From Alphaproteobacteria bacterium (GTDB lineage: Bacteria; Pseudomonadota; Alphaproteobacteria; Micavibrionales; Micavibrionaceae), in assembly GCA_020848095.1 (NCBI GenBank), contig JADLAT010000003.1, forward strand, positions 62,001 to 126,000: a DNA stretch of 64,000 nucleotides, in the 5' to 3' direction. Position numbers and translations under genes: made by a program. Below are positions 1 to 9,563 of the stretch, in pieces (position 1 is the first letter of the stretch; every line of letters starts with the position of its first letter). The notes below the pieces were generated by a model, which saw only the letters and a list, made by a program, of their open reading frames with translations, was not told where the DNA came from and ran no database searches.

Positions 1-2
1 AG

Positions 3-782
3 CGCGAAGTGGCCAATCTATGCCGTAAAGCGATTAAAGAAATCCTGATGAAGGGGCGCAAGAAAATCGCCATCACCCCGCGCTCTTTGGAACGCTATGC
101 GGGCGTCCGGAAATTCAGCGCACGCGAAATTGATGAGCATGACAATATCGGCGTTGTCAACGGCCTGTCTTACTCCGATTACGGCGGTAGTATTCTGGCG
201 ATCGAGGCTGTGGATCTTGAGGGCAAGGATGGCAAGGTGTCCATGACCGGAAACCTGAAAGACGTGATGAAAGAATCCATCACGGTTGCGGAAATGCTGA
301 TTAAATCCCGCGCGGCGCAATACGGCATTGATTACGAAAGCCTGAAAACGCGGCAGATCCACGTCCATGTCCCGGAAGGGGCCGTACCAAAAGACGGCCC
401 ATCGGCGGGCGCGGCTATGGTAACCTCCATCATCTCCTGCCTCACGGATATTCCGGTGCGCAAGGATATCGCCATGACCGGTGAGGTAAATCTGCGCGGC
501 AAGGTCACCGAAATCGGCGGCCTGAAGGAAAAACTTCTTGGGGCATTGCGCGGGGGAATTAAGACCGTTCTTATTCCCATCGATAATGTGAAAGACCTTG
601 AAGACATCCCGGCCAACGTCAAAAAAGAGCTGGAAATCATCAGCGTCAAAACAATAGATGAGGTGCTCGCACATGCGCTGTTGGAGATGCCTGTACCGAT
701 TTCTGTCGATTTAGGGGCCAAAATCGAGAAAATTCCTTCAAAAAGTGCAGAAAACAAGGGCGAAGACGTAATTCATCATTGA
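3..782 (+). CDS. lon: ATP-dependent Lon protease, C-terminal part (5' end outside window)
   Basis: The reading frame is open from the left edge, so only about the last 260 residues of the roughly 800-residue protein are present. They cover the end of the AAA+ lid and the whole proteolytic domain. The catalytic serine lies in PKDGPSAG (Ser codon 402-404) and the catalytic lysine in GGLKEK (codon 525-527), the Ser-Lys dyad of Lon. Lon is a cytosolic hexamer that unfolds and degrades misfolded and regulatory proteins using ATP. The tail after the protease domain is short and charged. hupB follows downstream, the common lon-hup order. Confidence is high because both dyad motifs and the surrounding domain are intact. 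Confidence 0.97.
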   Translation, partial: REVANLCRKAIKEILMKGRKKIAITPRSLERYAGVRKFSAREIDEHDNIGVVNGLSYSDYGGSILAIEAVDLEGKDGKVSMTGNLKDVMKESITVAEMLIKSRAAQYGIDYESLKTRQIHVHVPEGAVPKDGPSAGAAMVTSIISCLTDIPVRKDIAMTGEVNLRGKVTEIGGLKEKLLGALRGGIKTVLIPIDNVKDLEDIPANVKKELEIISVKTIDEVLAHALLEMPVPISVDLGAKIEKIPSKSAENKGEDVIHH

Positions 783-929
783 ATTGTTCTCAAAAAGGGC
801 ATAAAAGATTCGTGTGATGTCTTTAAAAACCCTAGGAAACACTGGTGTTTCAGAAGGTATGACGGATCGGTTTTTTCGAATATTTCGGAAAAATTTTCAA
901 TTGCTTAACTCTAACTGAAGGGGTTCCCT

Positions 930-1208
930 ATGAATAAGCAAGACCTGGTATCAAATGTTGCCGAAAAGGCCGACATCTCTAAAATCAAAGCTGCCGCTGC
1001 TGTTGATGCTGTTATCGACGCGATCAAAGCATCTTTGAAAAAAGGTGATGATGTTCGTCTCGTTGGTTTCGGTACATTCTCCGTATCTCAGCGCGCCGCG
1101 ACAACAGGCCGCAACCCACGTACGGGCGAGCCTATCAAAATTGCTGCCTCCAAGCAGCCTAAATTCAAAGCCGGTAAAGAGCTGAAAGAAGCTGTAAACA
1201 AGAAGTAA
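930..1208 (+). CDS. hupB: HU family DNA-binding protein
   Basis: This 92-residue protein has the size and sequence of histone-like HU. It has a helical N-terminal dimerisation region, then the conserved beta-arm segment VGFGTFSV and the signature [14 protein letters not shown] binds DNA without sequence specificity, bends it and organises the nucleoid. The start has a good ribosome binding site (GAAGGGG about 6 bases before ATG). It is probably monocistronic, since an intergenic region of 147 bases separates it from lon and an intrinsic terminator follows at 1245-1283. The choice of the B-type symbol rests on the position next to lon and is an inference. Confidence 0.95.
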   Translation: MNKQDLVSNVAEKADISKIKAAAAVDAVIDAIKASLKKGDDVRLVGFGTFSVSQRAATTGRNPRTGEPIKIAASKQPKFKAGKELKEAVNKK

Positions 1209-1244
1209 TCTTGTTCTTTATCCAAAGACTTTAATTTAAAAATA

Positions 1245-1283
1245 AAAAAACGCCTCTTGCTGAAAAAGTGAGGGGCGTTTTTT
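1245..1283 (+). terminator. Rho-independent terminator after hupB
   Basis: AAAAAACGCC (1245-1254) pairs perfectly with GGCGTTTTTT (1274-1283) and an inner CTC/GAG can extend the stem. The A-tract and T-tract on both sides could let it act in either direction. It lies 36 bases after the hupB stop. Confidence 0.8.
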
Positions 1284-1348
1284 CTTCGCCCTTTAAAATT
1301 CTAATTTTAACGCGCTGCGAAAACTCCCGAAAAACCATCGAAAACCTC

Positions 1349-1377
1349 TTGATTTTTGTTTTCGGACTGATTACAGA
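1349..1377 (+). promoter_or_regulatory. Possible sigma-70 promoter for tRNA-Val
   Basis: TTGATT (1349-1354) and TACAGA (1372-1377) are separated by 17 bases, and the predicted start falls about a dozen bases before the mature tRNA. The -35 is fair and the -10 is weak, so this is a tentative call made mainly from position. Confidence 0.35.
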
Positions 1378-1395
1378 TGAGCCTTCCCTTGGTTA

Positions 1396-1470
<75 letters not shown>

Positions 1471-1522
1471 TATTTTCTAAAAATCTTTGACCTTTTTCGA
1501 GCCAGCCTCTACATAATGGAGC

Positions 1523-2779
1523 ATGATAGCTTTGAACCCTGCGACCCGTCATAAAACATGCGCTGTAAAGGTCCGTAACGTCACGGTGGGCGGCGGTGCG
1601 CCCGTTGTGGTTCAATCCATGACCAATACCGACACCGCCGATGTGGAAAAAACCTTCGCGCAGGTCAAGGCGCTGTTCCTTGCCGGCTCCGAGATTATCC
1701 GCATAACCGTAAATACGGACGAGGCCGCCAAAGGCACGATCGCCCTGCGGGACAGGCTGGAGAAGGAGGGGCTGGATGTGCCCCTGGCCGGATGCTTCCA
1801 TTACAACGGGCATAAGCTTCTGGCGGATTACCCTGACCTTTGCGCCGCGCTGGATAAATACCGAATCAATCCGGGTAATGTCGGCTTCGGGCAAAAGCGC
1901 GACCGCCAGTTTGAATCCATGATCGAAAAGGCCGTCCAATATGATAAGGCGGTGCGCATCGGCGTAAACTGGGGGTCTTTGGATACGGACCTTTCCACCA
2001 GATTGATGGATGAAAACGCAAAACGCACCAATCCGGGCAGCGCGGATGAAATCATGCGGGAAACCCTCGTGCAATCGGCGCTCATCAATGCGGAAAAGGC
2101 GGAGAAAATCGGGCTGGGGCGGGGGCGCATTATCCTCTCCGCCAAGGTGTCCCGCGTGCAGGATTTAATAGCCGTATACCGCGAACTGGCCAGACGCTCC
2201 GATTACGCCTTGCATCTGGGCCTGACTGAGGCGGGCATGGGCTCAAAGGGCATTGTGGCCACCGCGCTGGCGGAGGGGATTTTACTCAACGAAGGCATTG
2301 GCGATACGATCAGAGCCTCCCTGACGCCGGAGCCGGGCGGAGACAGGGTGCTGGAGGTCAAAGTCTGTCAGGAAATCCTTCAGGCGCTGGGGCTGCGCTC
2401 CTTCACGCCGGAAGTTTCGGCCTGCCCCGGCTGCGGGCGCACAACCTCCACCGTGTTTCAGGAACTCGCGCAGCAGATACAGCGTTATCTTGATGTCAGC
2501 ATGCCCGTATGGAAAACGCGCTATCCCGGCGTGGAAACCCTGAAAGTGGCGGTAATGGGCTGCATCGTAAACGGCCCCGGAGAGAGCAAACAGGCCGATA
2601 TCGGCATAAGCCTGCCCGGAACCGGAGAATCTCCGGTCGCCCCTGTGTTTATTGACGGGCAAAAGGCGCATACCTTGCGCGGCGATAACATAGCGGGAGA
2701 TTTTCAGACTCTGGTCGAAAATTACATCCGTGGGCGCTTCGGCGAAAGTGAAGATAAAACCCAAAGCCGGGCGGTCTGA
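1523..2779 (+). CDS. ispG: 4-hydroxy-3-methylbut-2-en-1-yl diphosphate synthase (flavodoxin)
   Basis: IspG (GcpE) carries out the penultimate step of the MEP isoprenoid pathway, converting ME-2,4-cyclodiphosphate to HMBPP with a [4Fe-4S] cluster. The N-terminal TIM-barrel shows [11 protein letters not shown]. The C-terminal cluster domain shows CPGCGRT near residue 300 and [10 protein letters not shown] near residue 345, which supply the three cluster cysteines and the conserved glutamate. At 418 residues it is longer than the enterobacterial enzyme (about 372), matching the longer forms usual in alphaproteobacteria. A GGAG motif precedes the ATG. The same pathway appears again in this window as dxr at 42302. 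Confidence 0.96.
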   Translation: MIALNPATRHKTCAVKVRNVTVGGGAPVVVQSMTNTDTADVEKTFAQVKALFLAGSEIIRITVNTDEAAKGTIALRDRLEKEGLDVPLAGCFHYNGHKLLADYPDLCAALDKYRINPGNVGFGQKRDRQFESMIEKAVQYDKAVRIGVNWGSLDTDLSTRLMDENAKRTNPGSADEIMRETLVQSALINAEKAEKIGLGRGRIILSAKVSRVQDLIAVYRELARRSDYALHLGLTEAGMGSKGIVATALAEGILLNEGIGDTIRASLTPEPGGDRVLEVKVCQEILQALGLRSFTPEVSACPGCGRTTSTVFQELAQQIQRYLDVSMPVWKTRYPGVETLKVAVMGCIVNGPGESKQADIGISLPGTGESPVAPVFIDGQKAHTLRGDNIAGDFQTLVENYIRGRFGESEDKTQSRAV

Positions 2780-2832
2780 TTCTTCATCTCCGCCTTAAAA
2801 CCGCTTATAACAATAAGATGAAAGGGCGAGAT

Positions 2833-4284
2833 ATGAAGCTATCCAATCAAAAATTACTAAAAGAGCAGGCCTATATCGACGGCGCGTGGGTTTCCGGTAA
2901 ATCAAATTTCGAAGTAACAAACCCCGCCGATGGGGCGGTGCTGGCCGGCGTCCCCAATCTGGGTGCGGCAGAGACGCAAAAGGCCATCACGGCAGCAAAA
3001 AAAGCTTTTCCTGCATGGGCGGCGCTGACGGCCAAGGAACGCGGCGCGATTCTGCGCAAGTGGAATGACCTCATTTTAGAGCATGCCGATGATCTTGCGG
3101 CGCTTTTAACGGCGGAGCAGGGCAAGCCCCTAGCCGAATCAAAGAGCGAAATACTCTACGGCGCCAGCTTCATTGATTGGTTCGCGGAGGAGGGCAAGCG
3201 CGCCTATGGCGACACCATCCCCTCTCCCATAAAAAATGCGCGGATCATAACCATTCGCCAGCCCATCGGCGTTTGCGCCATGATCACGCCATGGAATTTC
3301 CCTCATGCAATGATCACAAGAAAGGCCGCCCCCGCTTTGGCGGCGGGATGCACCATCGTCCTGAAACCGGCATCGGAAACCCCGTTATCGGCTCTGGCGC
3401 TGGCCGTATTGGCGGAGGACGCCGGAATCCCGGCTGGCGTTATAAATATAATAACCACCGATGATTCGAAAGCTGTTGGCAAAGTGCTGTGCGAAAGCCC
3501 GGATGTCCGCAAGCTTTCCTTCACCGGCTCCACCGCTACGGGAAAAATCCTGATGCGGCAATGTGCCGATACCATCAAAAAACTCTCTTTGGAGCTGGGC
3601 GGAAATGCCCCCTTCATCGTTTTTGACGACGCGGATCTGGACGCGGCTGTTGCCGGGGCGATTACCTGTAAATTCCGTAACGCCGGGCAAACTTGCGTCT
3701 GCGCCAACCGGATTTATGTGCAAGAGGGAATCTATGAAAGCTTCGCCAAAAAATTCACCGCAGAGGTTGCAAAGCTGACCGTCGGGCCGGGAGATCAGAA
3801 AAATGTAAAAATCGGCCCGCTGATCAACGCGGCGGCGGTTGAAAAGGTAAAGGCGCATATCGCCAATGCTCAAAAACTGGGGGCGGAAATCCTTCTGGGC
3901 GGTACGCAAGGCGCGCTGGATGGCACGTTTTTTGAGCCTACGGTTATCAAGGGCGCCACGGAGAAAATGAAAATAGCGCAGGAAGAAACTTTCGGCCCGG
4001 TCGGCGCATTGTTCAAATTCAAGGATGAAGCCGATGCCCTGCGGCAGGCAAACGACACCCCCTTTGGGCTGGCATCTTATTTCTATGCCCGCGATATAGG
4101 CCGAATCTGGCGCGTTTCCGAAGCGCTGGAATACGGCATGGTGGCGGTGAATACCGCAATTCTCTCCACCGAGGTCGCACCCTTCGGCGGGGTCAAGGAA
4201 TCGGGGCTGGGCCGCGAAGGCTCGAAATACGGGCTGGATGAATATCTGGAGATAAAGTATGTTCTTCAAGCGGGTCTGGCTTGA
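2833..4284 (+). CDS. gabD: NAD(P)-dependent succinate-semialdehyde dehydrogenase (aldehyde dehydrogenase family)
   Basis: This is a full-length aldehyde dehydrogenase of 483 residues, close to E. coli GabD (482). The cofactor-binding region includes ITPWNFPHAMITRK, the general-base glutamate is in LELGGNAP, and the catalytic cysteine is in NAGQTCVCANR, the active-site form typical of succinate-semialdehyde dehydrogenases. The enzyme would oxidise succinate semialdehyde to succinate. An upstream in-frame ATG at 2818 has no ribosome binding site, whereas ATG 2833 follows AAAGGGCGA, so 2833 is preferred. No gabT neighbour is visible. The glutarate-semialdehyde dehydrogenase role (DavD) cannot be excluded from sequence alone. 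Confidence 0.88.
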   Translation: MKLSNQKLLKEQAYIDGAWVSGKSNFEVTNPADGAVLAGVPNLGAAETQKAITAAKKAFPAWAALTAKERGAILRKWNDLILEHADDLAALLTAEQGKPLAESKSEILYGASFIDWFAEEGKRAYGDTIPSPIKNARIITIRQPIGVCAMITPWNFPHAMITRKAAPALAAGCTIVLKPASETPLSALALAVLAEDAGIPAGVINIITTDDSKAVGKVLCESPDVRKLSFTGSTATGKILMRQCADTIKKLSLELGGNAPFIVFDDADLDAAVAGAITCKFRNAGQTCVCANRIYVQEGIYESFAKKFTAEVAKLTVGPGDQKNVKIGPLINAAAVEKVKAHIANAQKLGAEILLGGTQGALDGTFFEPTVIKGATEKMKIAQEETFGPVGALFKFKDEADALRQANDTPFGLASYFYARDIGRIWRVSEALEYGMVAVNTAILSTEVAPFGGVKESGLGREGSKYGLDEYLEIKYVLQAGLA

Positions 4285-4355
4285 CCTTTATTCGTTATCG
4301 CGGAGAGGGGCACGCTGCCGCCGCGCATTACAACGAATAGAAAAGGTCCAAAAAC

Positions 4356-5465
4356 ATGCTCATCGGCGTCCCGAAAGAAATCAAAACCCTCGAACATCGG
4401 GTTGGCCTTGTGCCCTCATCCGTAAAGGAATTTGTAAGGCACGGGCATGAGGTCTTGATCGAAACCGGCGCGGGCGCGGGAATCAATTTCACAGATGCGC
4501 ATTATCAGGAAGCCGGAGCCAAAATCGCCGCAAGCGCCAGTGATATCTTTGCCAAAGCCGATATGATCGTCAAGGTCAAGGAGCCGCAGCCGCAGGAATG
4601 CGCCATGCTGCGCGAGGGGCAGATCATCTTCACCTATCTCCACCTTGCCGCCGATAAGCCGCAGGCTGAGGCGCTGATGAAATCCGGCGCGGTGTGTATC
4701 GCTTATGAAACTGTGACCGACGCGGACGGGCGTTCCCTGCCGCTGCTCCAGCCCATGAGCGAGATCGCCGGGCGGCTGTCCATTCAGGTCGGCGGCTATC
4801 ATCTCATGAAGCATCAGGGCGGCACAGGGCGGCTGATTGGCGGCGTCCCGGGCGTGAAACCTGCGGAGGTGCTTATTCTGGGCGGCGGCGTGGCCGGATT
4901 CCATGCGGCGCAAATGGCCACCGGCCTTGGCGCCAATGTCACGATTTTAGAGCGCAACAACGACCGCATGCGCTTTTTGGATGATTATTTCCATGGGCGC
5001 GCCAATATCATTTATTCGAATGCCGATACGCTGGAAAGGGCAGCGCAGCATTCCGATTTGATCGTCGGGGCCGTGTTAATTCCGGGCGCCTCTGCTCCGC
5101 GCCTGATTACCAAAGACATGCTAAAAACCATGATTCCCGGAACCGTTTTTGTTGATATCGCGATTGATCAGGGCGGCTGCGCGGAGACCTCGCACGCAAC
5201 CACGCATGATGACCCGACCTACGTTGTTGATAAGGTTGTGCATTACTGTGTGGCTAACATGCCGGGCGCGGTGCCGTTAACCTCGGCTCTGGCGCTCAAT
5301 CATTCGGTCCTGCCTTATGCGCTGGCGCTGGCTTCGCGCGGCTGGAAACAGGCTCTGGCGGAGGTGCCGGGCTTTGCTGCCGGGTTGAATGTTTATAATG
5401 GCGGCATAACGCACGAAGCCGTGGCCGAGGCCCTGGATTTGCCCTTTATCGCAATGCCTCAATAA
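4356..5465 (+). CDS. ald: Alanine dehydrogenase
   Basis: The 369-residue protein has the AlaDH/PNT N-terminal domain starting MLIGVPKEIK with EHRVGL, and a central Rossmann NAD-binding segment VLILGGGVAGFHAAQMA around residues 170-185. It converts L-alanine reversibly to pyruvate and ammonia using NAD, in the cytosol. Length and the C-terminal VYNGGITHE motif match alanine dehydrogenase and not the longer transhydrogenase alpha subunit or lysine-forming relatives. An AAAGG site precedes the ATG. It follows the aldehyde dehydrogenase by 71 bases on the same strand. Confidence 0.93.
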   Translation: MLIGVPKEIKTLEHRVGLVPSSVKEFVRHGHEVLIETGAGAGINFTDAHYQEAGAKIAASASDIFAKADMIVKVKEPQPQECAMLREGQIIFTYLHLAADKPQAEALMKSGAVCIAYETVTDADGRSLPLLQPMSEIAGRLSIQVGGYHLMKHQGGTGRLIGGVPGVKPAEVLILGGGVAGFHAAQMATGLGANVTILERNNDRMRFLDDYFHGRANIIYSNADTLERAAQHSDLIVGAVLIPGASAPRLITKDMLKTMIPGTVFVDIAIDQGGCAETSHATTHDDPTYVVDKVVHYCVANMPGAVPLTSALALNHSVLPYALALASRGWKQALAEVPGFAAGLNVYNGGITHEAVAEALDLPFIAMPQ

Positions 5466-5542
5466 AAAGTGGAATTTATTGATACGTTTTGCTTGCAATT
5501 CGGATACTGAAACAGTAATACCTATTCCCACGTAACCAACAC

Positions 5543-5619
5543 GCGGGTGTAGCTCAGTTGGTTAGAGCGCCGCCCTGTCACGGCGGAGGTCGCGGGTTCG
5601 AGTCCCGTCACTCGCGCCA
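5543..5619 (+). tRNA. tRNA-Asp (anticodon GUC)
   Basis: The 77-base gene folds as a cloverleaf. The acceptor GCGGGTG pairs with CACTCGC including one G-U pair, the anticodon stem CCGCC/GGCGG holds the loop CTGTCAC, and the T arm carries GGTTCGAGTCC. The anticodon GTC reads aspartate codons, and CCA is encoded (5617-5619). It stands between ald and nuoA. A weak promoter-like pair, TTGCAA and TAATAC with 17-base spacing, lies just upstream. Confidence 0.97.
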
Positions 5620-5760
5620 TTTTTATACGTTTCCAAAGAATCTTCTTTGCCATGGCGTTAATTCGGATTCGTATGAATCTTGAAGCGTGAATAGATGTTT
5701 TCTTTTGCGCGTTGCGGTGTTAAAAACGAGGCAAGGTTTATTTTCAGGGTTTCGGACTTC

Positions 5761-6132
5761 ATGGCTTCTCAGGAATTTTTAATCCAGTATCTGCCGATCT
5801 TGCTCTTCATGGCTGTGGCCGTGGGCATGTCCGTGGTTATGGTCTTGGGCTCTTTGCTCTTTGGTAAGCAAAATCCCGACCCGGAAAAACTCTCGGCCTA
5901 TGAATGCGGCTTTGATGCTTTTTCTGATTCCCGCAATAAATTTGATGTGCGTTTTTATCTGGTGACGCTGCTCTTTATCATTTTCGATCTGGAGATCGCA
6001 TTTTTGTTTCCATGGGCGGTGGCTCTTGGAAAAATTGGTATGTTCGGCTTTTTTTCGATGGTCATATTTTTAGGAATCCTGACGGTGGGATTTATATATG
6101 AATGGAAAAAAGGCGCGCTGGATTGGGAGTAG
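5761..6132 (+). CDS. nuoA: NADH-quinone oxidoreductase subunit A
   Basis: NuoA is a small inner-membrane subunit of complex I with three transmembrane helices, at the junction between the quinone-reducing module and the membrane arm. The motifs YECGFDAF and [11 protein letters not shown] are diagnostic. I chose the ATG at 5761, which gives 123 residues (the family is about 120). An in-frame ATG at 5695 would add 22 residues unlike the family and neither start has a strong ribosome binding site. It opens the first nuo block and nuoB follows after 6 bases. Confidence 0.95.
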   Translation: MASQEFLIQYLPILLFMAVAVGMSVVMVLGSLLFGKQNPDPEKLSAYECGFDAFSDSRNKFDVRFYLVTLLFIIFDLEIAFLFPWAVALGKIGMFGFFSMVIFLGILTVGFIYEWKKGALDWE

Positions 6133-6138
6133 GGGGCA

Positions 6139-6714
6139 ATGGGTCACGATAAACATGTCATAGCGGCGCCGGTCACCGGCCTGCGGGAAAATCTGCCGAT
6201 GCCGCGTCCTGAAACACAGGATGTTATCCCGGCGGCCATTTCTAAAACTCTGGATGAAAAGGGGTTCTTGCTCACCCCTGCCGATGCGCTCTTTGACTGG
6301 GCGCGTACGGGCTCCATGTGGCCCATGACCTTCGGGCTGGCCTGTTGCGCGGTGGAGATGATTCACGCCTCTATGAGCCGCTACGACCTTGACCGTTTCG
6401 GCATGATCCCCCGGCCTTCGCCTCGTCAATCCGATGTGATGATCGTGGCGGGCACGCTGACCAACAAAATGGCCCCGGCGCTGCGCCGGGTTTATGACCA
6501 GATGCCCGAACCCCGCTGGGTGGTTTCTATGGGCTCTTGCGCCAATGGCGGGGGGTATTACCACTATTCCTATTCCGTTGTACGCGGCTGTGACCGGATT
6601 GTGCCGGTGGATATTTACGTTCCGGGCTGCCCGCCGACGGCGGAGGCGCTGGTCTATGGGCTGCTCCAGCTCCAGAAAAAAATCAGACGCGAAGATACAA
6701 GGATTGTCAGATAA
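6139..6714 (+). CDS. nuoB: NADH-quinone oxidoreductase subunit B
   Basis: NuoB (PSST) carries iron-sulfur cluster N2, the last electron donor to quinone. The tandem cysteines in [10 protein letters not shown] and the further cysteines in GSCANGGG and PGCPPTAEA supply the four ligands. At 191 residues it has an N-terminal tail of about 40 residues before the core, as in many alphaproteobacteria and mitochondria. Its stop codon shares one base with the nuoC start, indicating translational coupling. Confidence 0.97.
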   Translation: MGHDKHVIAAPVTGLRENLPMPRPETQDVIPAAISKTLDEKGFLLTPADALFDWARTGSMWPMTFGLACCAVEMIHASMSRYDLDRFGMIPRPSPRQSDVMIVAGTLTNKMAPALRRVYDQMPEPRWVVSMGSCANGGGYYHYSYSVVRGCDRIVPVDIYVPGCPPTAEALVYGLLQLQKKIRREDTRIVR

Positions 6715-7385
6715 TGCCCGGCGAAGCGTTTAAGGACCTTGCAGATTATATCGAGGAAAAACTCGGCGATGCCGTCCATGGGCATGAGTTTTTCGGAGAG
6801 GAACTCGTCCTCAATACAAAGGCCGAGCATCTGCTCTGGGTGCTTGATTTCCTGCGCGATGATAAAGAATGCGCGTTTGGGATTTTGATTGATGTCTGCG
6901 GCGTTGACTACCCGCAGCGCGGCGAGGAACGCTTCGATGTCATTTACACACTGCTCTCCTTGCACCAGAATCACCGGATTCGGGTTAAAATCCGCGCCGG
7001 AGAAACAACGCTGGTTCCCACCGCCACCGGTGTGTACAGCAGCGCCGGATGGTTCGAGCGCGAAGTCTGGGATATGTACGGCGTTTTATTTGATGGCCAT
7101 CCGGATCTGCGCCGTATTTTGACAGATTACGGCTTTGAAGGTCACCCGCAGCGCAAGGATTTTCCGCTGACCGGTTATGTTGAACTTCGCTACGATGACG
7201 AGCTTAAGCGTGTGGTTTATGAACCTGTAAAACTCACGCAGGATTTCCGGCGCTTTGACTATCTCTCCCCGTGGGAGGCCATGACGGATGTGCAGCTCCC
7301 CGGCGATGAGAAGGCGGTCATTCCACCGCATGGCTGGCGCGGGCCACCAACCAAAGCCACCAAGATAAAAGAGGGCAAGGCATGA
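6714..7385 (+). CDS. nuoC: NADH-quinone oxidoreductase subunit C
   Basis: This is the 30-kDa subunit of the peripheral arm. The signature [11 protein letters not shown] and the region [27 protein letters not shown] are diagnostic. The C-terminus is extended after the core and rich in lysine. It is a separate gene and is not fused to nuoD as in E. coli, which is the alphaproteobacterial and mitochondrial arrangement. It overlaps nuoB by one base and nuoD by four (ATGA). Confidence 0.97.
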   Translation: MPGEAFKDLADYIEEKLGDAVHGHEFFGEELVLNTKAEHLLWVLDFLRDDKECAFGILIDVCGVDYPQRGEERFDVIYTLLSLHQNHRIRVKIRAGETTLVPTATGVYSSAGWFEREVWDMYGVLFDGHPDLRRILTDYGFEGHPQRKDFPLTGYVELRYDDELKRVVYEPVKLTQDFRRFDYLSPWEAMTDVQLPGDEKAVIPPHGWRGPPTKATKIKEGKA

Positions 7386-8590
7386 ACATTCAACCCGCCA
7401 ATATTGATATTGCCGAAGAAACACGAATCCGCCCCTACACTATGAATTTCGGGCCACAGCACCCGGCGGCACACGGTGTGTTGCGCCTCGTCCTTGAAAT
7501 GGATGGGGAGGTGGTTGAACGCGCCGACCCGCATATCGGCCTGCTGCACCGGGGAACGGAAAAACTTATCGAGCATAAAACCTATCTTCAGGCCGTGCCG
7601 TATTTCGACCGGCTCGACTACGTCGCGCCGATGAATCAGGAACACGCATTCGCCCTGGCAACGGAAAAGCTTCTGGGTATCACCGCGCCCAAGCGGGCGC
7701 AATATATCCGCGTGCTGTATGCCGAACTGGGCCGTGTGCTGAACCACATCTTGAACATCACAACTTTTGCACTGGATGTCGGCGCGCTTACCCCGGCTTT
7801 ATGGGGGTTTGAGGAGCGCGAAAAGGGCATGGAGTTTTATGAGCGCGTTTGCGGCGCGCGGCTGCATGCGAATTACTTCCGCCCCGGCGGCGTGGCGCAG
7901 GACCTCCCGGCGGGCCTTGCGGATGACATTATGGAATGGTGTGTAAGCCTGCCGGCCTTCCTGGATGATCTGGGCTGCCTGTTGACCGAGAACCGAATCT
8001 TCAAACAAAGAACGGTTGATATTGGCACCGTCACGGCGGTTGAGGCTATGGATTGGGGCTTTAGCGGGCCCATGCTGCGCGGCTCCGGAATCGCATGGGA
8101 TCTGCGCAAAAACCAGCCCTATGATTCTTACGATGAATTTGATTTCGATATCCCCATTGGAAAAACGGGCGATTGTTACGCCCGCTATCTGGTGCGCATG
8201 GCCGAAATGTTCGAATCGCTTAAAATCATGAAACAGGCCATCGAAACAATGCCCGATGGTGACATCAAAGTTAACGATTACAAAATATCACCGCCCCCGC
8301 GCGCGGAGATGAAATCCTCTATGGAGGCTTTGATTCACCACTTCAAACTGTTTTCCGAAGGCTATCACGTCCCCGCGGGCGAGACATATACCGCCGTTGA
8401 GGCTCCCAAGGGCGAATTTGGGGTCTATCTGGTTTCCGATGGCTCAAACAAACCTTATCGCTGCCGCATTCGCGCGCCGGGATTCGCGCATCTGCAGGCT
8501 CTGGACTTTATGAGCAAAGGGCACCAGCTCGCCGATACGGTTTCGATCATCGGCTCTTTGGATATCGTGTTTGGGGAGATTGACCGTTAA
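7382..8590 (+). CDS. nuoD: NADH-quinone oxidoreductase subunit D
   Basis: NuoD (49-kDa subunit) forms, with NuoB, the quinone-binding pocket and derives from the hydrogenase large subunit. Typical motifs are [15 protein letters not shown] near the N-terminus, HRGTEKLIE, and [21 protein letters not shown] towards the C-terminus. The 402-residue length is normal. Its TAA stop overlaps by one base the start of the unrecognised ORF at 8590, so that ORF is transcribed and probably translated with it. Confidence 0.97.
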   Translation: MNIQPANIDIAEETRIRPYTMNFGPQHPAAHGVLRLVLEMDGEVVERADPHIGLLHRGTEKLIEHKTYLQAVPYFDRLDYVAPMNQEHAFALATEKLLGITAPKRAQYIRVLYAELGRVLNHILNITTFALDVGALTPALWGFEEREKGMEFYERVCGARLHANYFRPGGVAQDLPAGLADDIMEWCVSLPAFLDDLGCLLTENRIFKQRTVDIGTVTAVEAMDWGFSGPMLRGSGIAWDLRKNQPYDSYDEFDFDIPIGKTGDCYARYLVRMAEMFESLKIMKQAIETMPDGDIKVNDYKISPPPRAEMKSSMEALIHHFKLFSEGYHVPAGETYTAVEAPKGEFGVYLVSDGSNKPYRCRIRAPGFAHLQALDFMSKGHQLADTVSIIGSLDIVFGEIDR

Positions 8591-8907
8591 TGACGTCACG
8601 ACAACTATCCCTGACGGAGGCCATGAATAATGCAGCCGTGTTTTTAACAGCAGCTGATTTCGATAAAAAAGTTAAAGGCCCCGGCTCATTGGAGGAAACC
8701 GCCTATATCGCTTTGGAAGGGCTTTCTTTTTGTGCGCAAGAAGCCAGCCAGTCAGATGACGGAATAAAAGTAGAGTATTTGAGTTTAGTAGAGACCATTG
8801 GAAAAATATGCGAAGACATGAATATTCCGGCTTATCTTAAGGATCTTACACTACAAAGAAGAATTGACAGATATTTTCCGGATTGGAATAGAGACTTACA
8901 ACCATGA
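8590..8907 (+). CDS. Unrecognised 105-residue protein encoded between nuoD and nuoE
   Basis: I do not recognise this protein. It is acidic to neutral, predicted mostly helical, with no signal peptide, membrane segment or metal motif; its single cysteine is in LSFCAQEAS near residue 47. It overlaps nuoD by one base (TAATG) and nuoE by four (ATGA), so it is fully embedded in the operon and likely co-translated. Its second half is visibly richer in A and T and uses codons such as AGA, TTA and AGT that the flanking nuo genes rarely use, which may mean acquisition or weak constraint. It could be an accessory or assembly factor for complex I, but that is inference from position only. Confidence 0.75.
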   Translation: MTSRQLSLTEAMNNAAVFLTAADFDKKVKGPGSLEETAYIALEGLSFCAQEASQSDDGIKVEYLSLVETIGKICEDMNIPAYLKDLTLQRRIDRYFPDWNRDLQP

Positions 8908-9563
8908 AAAAAAGATTTGAGCTTAACGCCGATTACCAGCCAGCGCATTTTGAGTTCTCCAAGAACAATAAAAAGCTCTGCGAGCAATTAATTGCGCTCT
9001 ATCCAGCGGGGCGGCAGCAATCGGCAGTCATGCCCCTGCTTGACCTTGCGCAGCGGCAGGTGGGGGAGGAGGGCGCCGGCCTAAACCCACCCGTTGGCGG
9101 CTGGATCCCACGGGCGGCCATGGACCATATCGCGGAAATTCTGGATATGCCCCCGGTCAAGGTTTACGAGGTTGCCACTTTTTACTCCATGTACAACACC
9201 GCCCCCGTCGGGAAATATCTGATTCAGGTCTGTACAACAACGCCGTGCTGGCTCTGTAACTCTGATGCCATCGTCCAGACCTGTAAGAAACATCTGGGAA
9301 TTGGCCTTGGGGAAACCACAAAAAACGGTCAATTTACACTCATGGAAGTTGAATGCCTTGGCGCCTGCGTCAACGCGCCGATGGTGCAAATCAACGATGA
9401 TTACTATGAGGACCTGACCCCGGAAACCATGCAGGAAATGCTCGATCTCATGGCGGAGAATATGGCCCCGCGCACCGGTTCACAAAAGGGACGGCGGGAT
9501 TCCATGGCGCTTACCGGCCCGACGACACTTAAAGATCTGGCCAAGAAAATAGGGGTGGCATAA
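8904..9563 (+). CDS. nuoE: NADH-quinone oxidoreductase subunit E
   Basis: NuoE (24-kDa subunit) holds the [2Fe-2S] cluster N1a in the NADH-oxidising module. The ligands appear as CTTTPC (C-x4-C) and CLGAC (C-x3-C), with VYEVATFYSMYNTAPVGKY before them. The protein is 219 residues, longer than E. coli NuoE (166), with a C-terminal tail after residue 190 that looks flexible. It starts within the end of the 8590 ORF and is directly followed by nuoF. Confidence 0.96.
   Translation: MKKRFELNADYQPAHFEFSKNNKKLCEQLIALYPAGRQQSAVMPLLDLAQRQVGEEGAGLNPPVGGWIPRAAMDHIAEILDMPPVKVYEVATFYSMYNTAPVGKYLIQVCTTTPCWLCNSDAIVQTCKKHLGIGLGETTKNGQFTLMEVECLGACVNAPMVQINDDYYEDLTPETMQEMLDLMAENMAPRTGSQKGRRDSMALTGPTTLKDLAKKIGVA

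Noticed and set aside
836..851. Perfect inverted repeat GAAACA-CTGG-TGTTTC between lon and hupB
   Set aside because: It lacks a following T-run, so it is not an intrinsic terminator, and I cannot link it to a known operator. A short palindrome of this size can occur by chance.
3385..4269. Minus-strand open frame of almost 300 codons opposite gabD
   Set aside because: The sense gene has intact catalytic residues and typical codon use; the antisense frame is an effect of codon bias.
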